Source: Candidatus Obscuribacter sp. (GTDB lineage: Bacteria > Cyanobacteriota > Vampirovibrionia > Obscuribacterales > Obscuribacteraceae). Taken from it: a DNA stretch of 64,000 nucleotides. Of this stretch, positions 58,337 to 64,000 are shown one piece after another. The notes under the pieces were generated by a model that had not been told where the DNA came from, searched no databases, and saw only the letters and a program-made list of their open reading frames with translations. The DNA is taken from the NCBI GenBank assembly GCA_016712465.1, contig JADJQZ010000001.1:3472001-3536000 (forward strand), read 5' to 3'. The position numbers were made by a program, and so were the translations under genes. Every line of letters begins with the position of its first letter. Positions within the stretch are counted from its first letter, which is position 1.

Positions 58337-59152
58337 CTGAATCCGAAGAGAATCACCTCATCGAGCAACAATCTGCTCAAGAAAATAAGGTCGCTGAAAG
58401 AGCGACAGGCCCGGCAAAAAACCGGGCTTTTTCTTGTTGAAGGCGAAAAGCTGACGCTGGAAGCCCTGAGTAAGGGCTTACGGGTCGAGCATCTGCTGGT
58501 CACGCAGGAGTATTTCGACCTGGGGCTGAGTGAAGCCCTTCTGAAGGAACTCACGCCCCGTCCAGCCCTTATGGATGAGCTTACCGTGGTGCCGGACGTC
58601 CTCTTTCGGGAGCTGGTCACTACTACCAGCCCCAGTCCGGTCCTGGCAGCGGCAGCCATGCCTGTGGTGACTATCGAGATGCTGCTGGCCAGGCAAGGGG
58701 CCACCCTGGTACTTTGTGAAAATCTGCAAGACCCCGGCAATTTAGGAACTATTATTCGCTCAGCCCTGGCTTTTGATGCCGGTGCCCTTATTCTTTCCCA
58801 TGGTTCCGTCGATGCCTTTAACCCCAAGGTGGTGCGAAGTGCCATGGGCGGGCTATTTCAGCTGCCCATACTGAGCATAGACCTGGAAATCGCCTGCCGC
58901 CACTTGAAAGAAGCAGGCTATATTTTCCTGGCCTTCTCCCCTGAAGCAAAAATAACAACATCCGACTATCCCTTCACCGAAGAAAAAGTGATTTTGCTGG
59001 TGGGTAATGAAGGAAACGGTCTGACGGAACGGGCGGAAGCCCTGGCCGACGTCAAGATAAGCATTCCCCAGAACCCGGCGGTGGAATCCCTGAATGTAGC
59101 GGTTGCCACCTCAATCGCTCTTTACGCCAGAGCAATGGCTCAAAGGCGTTAA
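58337..59152 (+). CDS. SpoU/TrmH-family RNA 2'-O-methyltransferase (non-standard start)
   Basis: The first ATG (58571) would remove the substrate-binding domain. Read in the same frame from about 58337, the sequence gives ITSSSNNLLKKIRSLKERQA and RQKTGLFLVEGEKLTLEALS, which match the N-terminus of the family. The SpoU motifs follow (VLCENLQDPGNLGTIIRSAL, ILLVGNEGNGLTER, IPQNPAVESLNVAVATSIAL). No ATG, GTG or TTG exists between the upstream stop (58265) and this domain. CTG 58337, ATT 58334 or ATC 58352 are candidates, with no strong ribosome binding site. A strong intrinsic terminator lies inside the 5' coding part. It probably methylates 23S rRNA or tRNA; the site is unknown. Confidence 0.85.
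   Translation: MNPKRITSSSNNLLKKIRSLKERQARQKTGLFLVEGEKLTLEALSKGLRVEHLLVTQEYFDLGLSEALLKELTPRPALMDELTVVPDVLFRELVTTTSPSPVLAAAAMPVVTIEMLLARQGATLVLCENLQDPGNLGTIIRSALAFDAGALILSHGSVDAFNPKVVRSAMGGLFQLPILSIDLEIACRHLKEAGYIFLAFSPEAKITTSDYPFTEEKVILLVGNEGNGLTERAEALADVKISIPQNPAVESLNVAVATSIALYARAMAQRR
58409..58435 (+). terminator. Intrinsic terminator inside SpoU gene 5' end
   Basis: GCCCGG (58409-58414), loop CAAAAAA, CCGGGC (58422-58427), then TTTTTCTTGTT. It is placed 75 bp after the rplT stop and would be an ordinary terminator of the rpmI-rplT operon, except that it falls inside the coding region of the methyltransferase. It may limit read-through. Confidence 0.75.
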
Positions 59153-59222
59153 AATGAGGGACGGGTTGTCCGTTTTCTAAAACATCCCGAGAAACTCGCA
59201 TTGATTACTTGAGAGAAATTAC

Positions 59223-60101
59223 TTGAGAGAAGGAACCTCCAGCTTGCAATCTGGCGAAACAAAAGAAGACGAGATATCGGCAAAGGCTCCAGATAGGATT
59301 CTGCCGGACAACGCCAGGTCGGGTAATACCGAGGCGGACAAAGATCTGGGCATGAGTTCGCTGACCGTAAACGAAGAGGAAGAAGACGAAAGCGAGCGGG
59401 ACGCATCCCACTCCATGACCGTCGTGGAGCACCTTGACGAACTGCGCTGGCGTATTATTCGTAGCCTGGTCTATGTAGCCGTGGCATTCGTGGCCTCTCT
59501 ATTCTTTACCAAGCGCATCATGATCTTCCTGGAGAAGCCGGCCGGTAATATCACCTTCCAGGCGCTCTCAATAGAAGAACCACTAATAGTCTTTTTCAAA
59601 GTCGCCTTTTATGTGGCACTGATTATTGCCTCGCCATTCATATTGGTGGAAGCGGCGCGCTTCATCTCACCAGGCTTGACCCGCAGGGAAAGGCGCATCG
59701 TTGCCCCCGTGGTCATCGGCAGTCCAATTTTATTTGTGACTGGAGCAGCTTTTGCATACTGCTTCTTACTGCCGCCCATGCTGCATTTCTTCAGTTCCTT
59801 TGGTCAGGGTGTAAGCCCTATCAATCAAAGGTTGGATTTCTATATTTCCCTGGTCAGTTCAATAATGTTCTACATGGGGCTGGCCTTTCAGATTCCCATT
59901 GTTATTTTCGCCCTGGCCATGGCCGATCTAGTGACGTCCACTCAGCTTCTGAAGATTTGGCGCTACGCCGTATTTGGTGCCACGCTGCTAGCTGCGATCA
60001 TTACCCCTGACCCCACGGCGTTCTCCATGCTCCTTGTCATGGCAGCCCTTTGTGGACTTTATTTCATCTCTGTTATTCTGCTCAAGATTTTCGGTAAGTA
60101 A
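59223..60101 (+). CDS. tatC: Sec-independent protein translocase TatC
   Basis: 292 residues. After an N-terminal hydrophilic extension of about 64 residues the TatC core begins at MTVVEHLDELRWRIIRSLVY, with six membrane helices. FFKVAFYVALIIASPFILVE and LTRRERRIVAP are typical of the family. TatC recognises twin-arginine signal peptides. The start is uncertain: TTG 59223, TTG 59244 and ATG 59352 or 59415 are all in frame. A 14-bp direct repeat, ATTACTTGAGAGAA, occurs twice just before it. No tatA or tatB is visible here. Confidence 0.93.
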   Translation: MREGTSSLQSGETKEDEISAKAPDRILPDNARSGNTEADKDLGMSSLTVNEEEEDESERDASHSMTVVEHLDELRWRIIRSLVYVAVAFVASLFFTKRIMIFLEKPAGNITFQALSIEEPLIVFFKVAFYVALIIASPFILVEAARFISPGLTRRERRIVAPVVIGSPILFVTGAAFAYCFLLPPMLHFFSSFGQGVSPINQRLDFYISLVSSIMFYMGLAFQIPIVIFALAMADLVTSTQLLKIWRYAVFGATLLAAIITPDPTAFSMLLVMAALCGLYFISVILLKIFGK

Positions 60102-60139
60102 CTAAGAGTTAGACGCTTCAGACAAAAGGTTAATAGTTC

Positions 60140-61345
60140 TTGGACCTGAGTGCCCTAAACTGGAACCAAATCAGCAATACCATTATCGGTATTATCCTTC
60201 TGCCGTTCTCTTTGCGTACGCTCAAAAGCCTGATTGACAACAAGCAAACCCTTTTCGACGACGACCTTACAAAAGCCGACCGCACCATATTGAAGCAAGC
60301 CGCTCTTTTTGTGCTGCTACCAATAGTGGTGCTGGTGCATGAACTTGGTCACCTGTTAGCTTGCTATGTCTACCAGGTGAAGGTGGTCAGCTTCCACTGG
60401 GCGCTTTTCTGGGGCGAAGTCTCCTGGCGAGGTACTGTCACCCCGGAGGCACCAGCTGTGATAGCAGCAGCAGGCAATCTCTTTCAACTGGCTTGCGCCC
60501 TATCGGCATTACTGGTCGCACTAGCAGTCCGTTCACCGGCTGTAGTGGCACTGGCAACCTACACTTATCTCTGGGCAGGTTTTTCCTGCCTGGTCTTCTA
60601 CCCGCTGGTTTCCATCGCTTCCTGGGACTATGACTTCGCAATCTTATACGGCAGCCCGGATAAGCGCATTGTCTGGGGCGCTGCTCTCATCCATATCATT
60701 CTTGCCTGGGGCTTCATTTACTCCTTCGTATCAGACCGAACAAAACTCTGGTTCGCGGAGAGAACGCGACCGGTCTGGGCAAAGGAATTCAAACGCACTA
60801 AAGAAACTGCTCAACGGGAAGGCACCGCGGTTTCTTATCTGGCACTGGCCTGGCAATACTATCTGGTGGGTCTGGACGGTCCGGCGGAGAAAACCCTGCA
60901 AATAGTTGAGCAATTAGATGAAGAGAACCTGGATGTCTGGCTCTTACGCGGCTACATAATGCAGAGTCAATCTAAATTCGATACCGCAGATTATTGCTTC
61001 GAGAAAATAGTACAGGGTAATAGCGATAGCACTTTGAGAGCCAGAGCATATATGGCTAAAGGACACTGCCTTTTCGAAAAAATGTCGGAAGCAAAATTAA
61101 AAGATATGCAACCCGTATTAACCAGTTATAAGCATGCCGCCCAGAGTGCCAAAGATCTGGCCGATCCGCACTATTACATGGCAATCGTTTACAAAGAAGA
61201 AAAGAATCTGGAAAGCGCGGAAATCGAACTTAAAATTTGCCAGAACGCCCAGAGACAGGGCTTGAACTGGCTAGACCCGGTTCTTGCCAATATGGCCAGA
61301 CAAGAACTTTTATCCCTTAGAAACGCTTCTAAAGAGAAGCAATAA
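60140..61345 (+). CDS. Membrane protein with HExxH motif (M50-like) and TPR domain
   Basis: 401 residues. Membrane helices at about 12-26 and 50-73 flank the zinc-peptidase-like VLVHELGHLLACYVYQVKVV. More hydrophobic segments follow (FQLACALSALLVALAV, VVALATYTYLWAGFSCLVFY, GAALIHIILAWGFIYSFV). From about 225 the protein is TPR-like. The HELGH and following hydrophobic helix resemble site-2 proteases, but the second Asp motif (NxxPxxxxDG) was not found; SIASWDYDF may replace it. TTG 60140 has AAAGG about 10 nt upstream. The following gene is a paralogue without HELGH. Confidence 0.78.
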   Translation: MDLSALNWNQISNTIIGIILLPFSLRTLKSLIDNKQTLFDDDLTKADRTILKQAALFVLLPIVVLVHELGHLLACYVYQVKVVSFHWALFWGEVSWRGTVTPEAPAVIAAAGNLFQLACALSALLVALAVRSPAVVALATYTYLWAGFSCLVFYPLVSIASWDYDFAILYGSPDKRIVWGAALIHIILAWGFIYSFVSDRTKLWFAERTRPVWAKEFKRTKETAQREGTAVSYLALAWQYYLVGLDGPAEKTLQIVEQLDEENLDVWLLRGYIMQSQSKFDTADYCFEKIVQGNSDSTLRARAYMAKGHCLFEKMSEAKLKDMQPVLTSYKHAAQSAKDLADPHYYMAIVYKEEKNLESAEIELKICQNAQRQGLNWLDPVLANMARQELLSLRNASKEKQ

Positions 61346-61432
61346 TTTTATCTCAGGCTTGTCAGTAGACCTCCTTCTATAATTCTGCTTGTCCGAGATC
61401 AGACAGCATATGAAAGGTCTTAAGGTAACCAC

Positions 61433-62773
61433 TTGAATCCGCTACCGACTGTTAGCGATATTTTTTCTCCCAATTTTCTGTCATGGTGCGTCACCTTCGC
61501 CTGTGCATTGTTGGCACTAGATACGGTGCTGCGCCTGTGGACGGAAAGACACCGCCTGACAAAGGAAGTTCTCAGCGATGATGATCGAGCCTTTGCCTGG
61601 AAGATTGTTCTATTCTTAGTGCTGCCCCTTTTGACTCTTGCCGATCTACGTGCCACCGAAGTGGCAGCTTCTCATTTTGGTGCATATCTGGCCAGACCTG
61701 TATATGGGCTAGTCTGGTACCAGGGGGACCTCTCCGGCCTGTCCTCGATTCACGATATGCCGTCACTCTTTCTGGTGATTTTTGCTGGAGCAATCACACA
61801 GATTCTTTTCGCACTGTGCCTCCTACCGGCGCTGGCTGTGCGGCCCCATCCCTTTCTGGCCACTTTGTTGGGCTACACCATAGCTTTCACCCTTGCTCTC
61901 AATCTGGTCTTCGAGCCTCTGCTCTCCCTCTCGGGCATGGCCTCTCTGGGAGCGGCGCCTCGCATGGAGACCCTGGTGCGAGCCGGCGTGCAAGCCCATT
62001 ACTGGACGCCTCTCTTCATCCAGATGGGAGCTTCCCTGCTTTATTTACTCTGCATCCTCAGCCCGCCTGTGCGTCAGTGGTTTGCCTCCCTCACCCGCCC
62101 GCAAGTGAGCCAGGAGCTGGCAGAATGCCTGAGACAATGGCGAGGACAAAAGGAAGACCAGGAACTTTCTTGCCAGGTCGGCCTGCTCTATGTCAAAACC
62201 GGTCTACTGTTCAAAGCTAGAAACGTACTTCAATCAATGAAGAAGCAGTATCCCGGTTCACCCTATACAGACCTCCTGGCCGGGGTTCTGGCATTTCACA
62301 GGCAAAAGTATCAGGAGGCCAGGCAGGCCTTCGAAAAGGTCACCAATCATCCGGCGGTGGAAGGCGAACTTAGAGCCCAATTGCTCGCCGCCGCTGCTTG
62401 CGCGGCCTTCGCCCAGCAAGATTTGACGGCAGCCTTGAATTTCGCCGATCGGGCCCTGGAATTCGAGGACGGATGCCTGACAGCCCGCATGGTGAAAGTC
62501 GATGTTTATCTGGCCCTGGGCAAGAAAGAGCAAGCTGCCCAGGAAATTTTCGTGGCTATGCACCTTGGGCTCGAATTCGATTTAAAAGACAAAATCCCAA
62601 TCGATAGTGAAAAAGCGCTCATATACTTGCGCACAGCCATCGAGAGTCACTCCGGCGAGGCAAGATTCGCAGCCGCCTCGTCTACAAAAGAGCTGGTGGA
62701 GCGCCCTTCCGAGGTTCTGGAAGCAGCCGGCGGTACTCCGGCGGTGGAGCAAAACAAAGATAAGCAGGCATGA
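61433..62773 (+). CDS. Membrane-TPR paralogue lacking the HExxH motif
   Basis: 446 residues. Topology and order match the upstream gene: an N-terminal helix, LFLVLPLLTLADLRATEVAA where the paralogue has LFVLLPIVVLVHELGHLLAC, more membrane helices (LFLVIFAGAITQILFALCLL, FLATLLGYTIAFTLALNLVF, LFIQMGASLLYLLCILSP), then TPR-like repeats (LLYVKTGLLFKARNVLQSMK). With no metal ligands it would be a pseudoenzyme, perhaps a partner of its neighbour. TTG 61433 has AAGG 8-9 nt upstream. An 87-bp gap separates the two genes. Confidence 0.75.
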   Translation: MNPLPTVSDIFSPNFLSWCVTFACALLALDTVLRLWTERHRLTKEVLSDDDRAFAWKIVLFLVLPLLTLADLRATEVAASHFGAYLARPVYGLVWYQGDLSGLSSIHDMPSLFLVIFAGAITQILFALCLLPALAVRPHPFLATLLGYTIAFTLALNLVFEPLLSLSGMASLGAAPRMETLVRAGVQAHYWTPLFIQMGASLLYLLCILSPPVRQWFASLTRPQVSQELAECLRQWRGQKEDQELSCQVGLLYVKTGLLFKARNVLQSMKKQYPGSPYTDLLAGVLAFHRQKYQEARQAFEKVTNHPAVEGELRAQLLAAAACAAFAQQDLTAALNFADRALEFEDGCLTARMVKVDVYLALGKKEQAAQEIFVAMHLGLEFDLKDKIPIDSEKALIYLRTAIESHSGEARFAAASSTKELVERPSEVLEAAGGTPAVEQNKDKQA

Positions 62774-62955
62774 AGAGCAGCCAATTATGAGAGCAATCTA
62801 TAACAATTTGGTTGCGGCGACTACGAAAAACCTCTTTTCAACCTCGGTCAAATCCATATAATCTAATGTAGGAAATCAGGTATCTCTCGGGACTTCATCT
62901 TGGTTGTTAGCACAAAGAAAATTTCAAACCGCAATCTACGGGTACCTGCAATCCA

Positions 62956-64000
62956 GTGGCGATCAAAGTTTTAAAACCAGCGCTGACCATAAGAGCAAGA
63001 ATGTTCCTGCTCTGCCTGGGCGTTGCCATGCCGCTTCTAGCCATTGGAAGTTTTTCGCTTTTCAAAGAATACCGAACCCTCAAGCTGGAAGCAGAAAGGG
63101 CCACCACCTTGCAGGCCGCCACCGGCGTTCGCACCCTTTCCAACTGGATGACCGGGCAACTTGACGCCATAGACAGCGTAGCCAACCTGCTGGAGAAGCA
63201 GGATCTAAAAAACGGCAACATCGATATAAACAAAACCCTGGCCACGGCAACCGTCTCCCAGCCATCCTGGAGCAAGCTCGTCCTCTTCAGCAGTGACGGA
63301 CAGACTGAAATAGCCAGCGCTTCCAACAACCGCAATAGACCGGCTACGGTCGCCGCAGGAAGTTCCAACGATGCACAGGGCTTGCGCGATCTGCTGCTCA
63401 AGACCAGGCAAACAAAAAAGGCAGCCATCGCTACCAGTACTATCTTGCAAAACGGCAAGCCCTTCATTTTGGCGGCGGCCCCTCTGACTAGAAACAACCA
63501 GGTGAAAGGTCAGCTCGTCGCATATATAGATCCGTCCGCCGTACTGGATCTCTACGCCGGACTGACCGGCTCTTCAGACAAATCTGCGGCAGTGATAGCC
63601 ATAATCGACGCTCACAAGCGAGTGGTGGCTAGAACCATCGACAATGACCAGTGGGTAGGCAAAGACTTCAGTCAGGCCCGCAGCGTGAGAGCGGCCCAGG
63701 GTAAACAAAAGGGCACCTACGAAGCCGTGGGCATTGCCGATGCCACCCCCCGTGCCTACGCCTTCGATCATGAGCCCATCACCAACTGGTTGGTGGTAAT
63801 CGGTCTACCAACCAAACTTATATACGGAACGGCTCATGACTGGCTAATTTTGATGATTTGCCTGGCCGCCTGCGCCGTTAGCGTCTCCATCATGCTGGCC
63901 TATTCGTCTACTACGTACTTCACCAGAGCAATAAACAGCCTCGTTCGTGAAGCGCTTTCCCTTGGAAGAGGCGATTTTTCAAAACGCGTTAGAGTCAATT
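62956..64000 (+). CDS. Cache-type membrane sensor (3' partial)
   Basis: The frame starts at GTG 62956 and runs off the window end without a stop. An N-terminal transmembrane helix (RMFLLCLGVAMPLLAIGSFS) is followed by about 260 extracytoplasmic residues with the double-Cache pattern (WMTGQLDAIDSVANLLEKQD, KLVLFSSDGQTEIAS, VKGQLVAYIDPSAVLDLYAG, AVIAIIDAHKRVVAR, YAFDHEPITNWLVVIGLP). A second helix follows (WLILMICLAACAVSVSIMLA) and then the beginning of a HAMP-like linker. The output domain lies outside: a histidine kinase, methyl-accepting protein or cyclase are all possible. No ATG, GTG or TTG occurs upstream of 62956 in this frame back to the stop at 62908-62910. Confidence 0.82.
   Translation, partial: MAIKVLKPALTIRARMFLLCLGVAMPLLAIGSFSLFKEYRTLKLEAERATTLQAATGVRTLSNWMTGQLDAIDSVANLLEKQDLKNGNIDINKTLATATVSQPSWSKLVLFSSDGQTEIASASNNRNRPATVAAGSSNDAQGLRDLLLKTRQTKKAAIATSTILQNGKPFILAAAPLTRNNQVKGQLVAYIDPSAVLDLYAGLTGSSDKSAAVIAIIDAHKRVVARTIDNDQWVGKDFSQARSVRAAQGKQKGTYEAVGIADATPRAYAFDHEPITNWLVVIGLPTKLIYGTAHDWLILMICLAACAVSVSIMLAYSSTTYFTRAINSLVREALSLGRGDFSKRVRVN

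Noticed and set aside
62787..62861. 24-codon frame after the second membrane-TPR gene
   Set aside because: Weak ribosome binding site and no support beyond an ATG and a stop.

Overview
The window reads as a chromosomal segment of a free-living, non-photosynthetic bacterium with a Gram-negative-like envelope. An AsmA-like envelope protein, TatC, several secreted proteins and a lipoprotein support that. The mixture of many TPR proteins, a caspase-like peptidase, serine/threonine kinases with N-terminal membrane segments, FabI, an ETF/ETF-QO respiratory module and very Ala/Pro-rich hypothetical proteins resembles Obscuribacterales-type Melainabacteria (Cyanobacteriota). That placement is inference from gene content; no 16S gene is present. 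The genome uses GTG and TTG starts often, usually with a clear AGGAG-type ribosome binding site. In two genes the conserved N-terminus lies upstream of any ATG, GTG or TTG.

Layout. 1-7.8 kb: the end of a tail-anchored repeat protein; a minus-strand operon (cysteine-cluster protein, HtrA protease, pterin carbinolamine dehydratase); a caspase-TPR protein with a UPF0158 protein; a small Sm/Hfq-like protein. 8-20 kb: a large low-complexity protein, a lipoprotein, a zinc-ribbon/winged-helix chimera, the tdh-kbl threonine-degradation operon, fabI, a secreted thioredoxin-like protein and a DUF885 protein. 20.4-24.2 kb: etfB-etfA-ETF-QO. 24.2-27.4 kb: five mostly unknown membrane or TPR genes. 27.5-32.2 kb: lipid hydrolase, acyl-CoA synthetase, a beta-propeller protein and rsfS. 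32.6-38.2 kb: HU, a TPR protein, pnp, rpsO, an acyltransferase, ferredoxin and small hypotheticals. 38.4-50.9 kb: a response-regulator-like LuxR protein, an AsmA-like giant, a Xer recombinase, two overlapping kinase genes and a DUF900 hydrolase. 51.2-55.2 kb: an accessory-looking stretch with an HTH/zinc-ribbon/RD-repeat protein, a DUF6088-like (AbiEi-like) gene, about 860 bp of palindromic tandem repeats and a secreted TrbI-like protein. 55.4-60.1 kb: translation genes rpsF-ssb-rpsR, tRNA-Leu(CAG), infC, rpmI-rplT, a SpoU-type methyltransferase and tatC. 60.1-64 kb: a membrane HExxH/TPR protein, a paralogue without the motif, and the start of a Cache-type sensor that runs off the window.

Functionally, acyl-CoA synthetase, a lipase-like hydrolase, the ETF pair and ETF-QO fit fatty-acid oxidation feeding the quinone pool, while tdh/kbl degrade threonine to glycine and acetyl-CoA. 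The most unusual element is the array at 53273-54130. It has ten copies of a GTMAGAAA...TTTCTKAC palindrome, mostly 90 bp apart, most of them followed by a second inverted repeat, and two sites show compensatory changes. It lies directly upstream of the DUF6088-like gene and fits either a structured repeat RNA or a multi-site operator.
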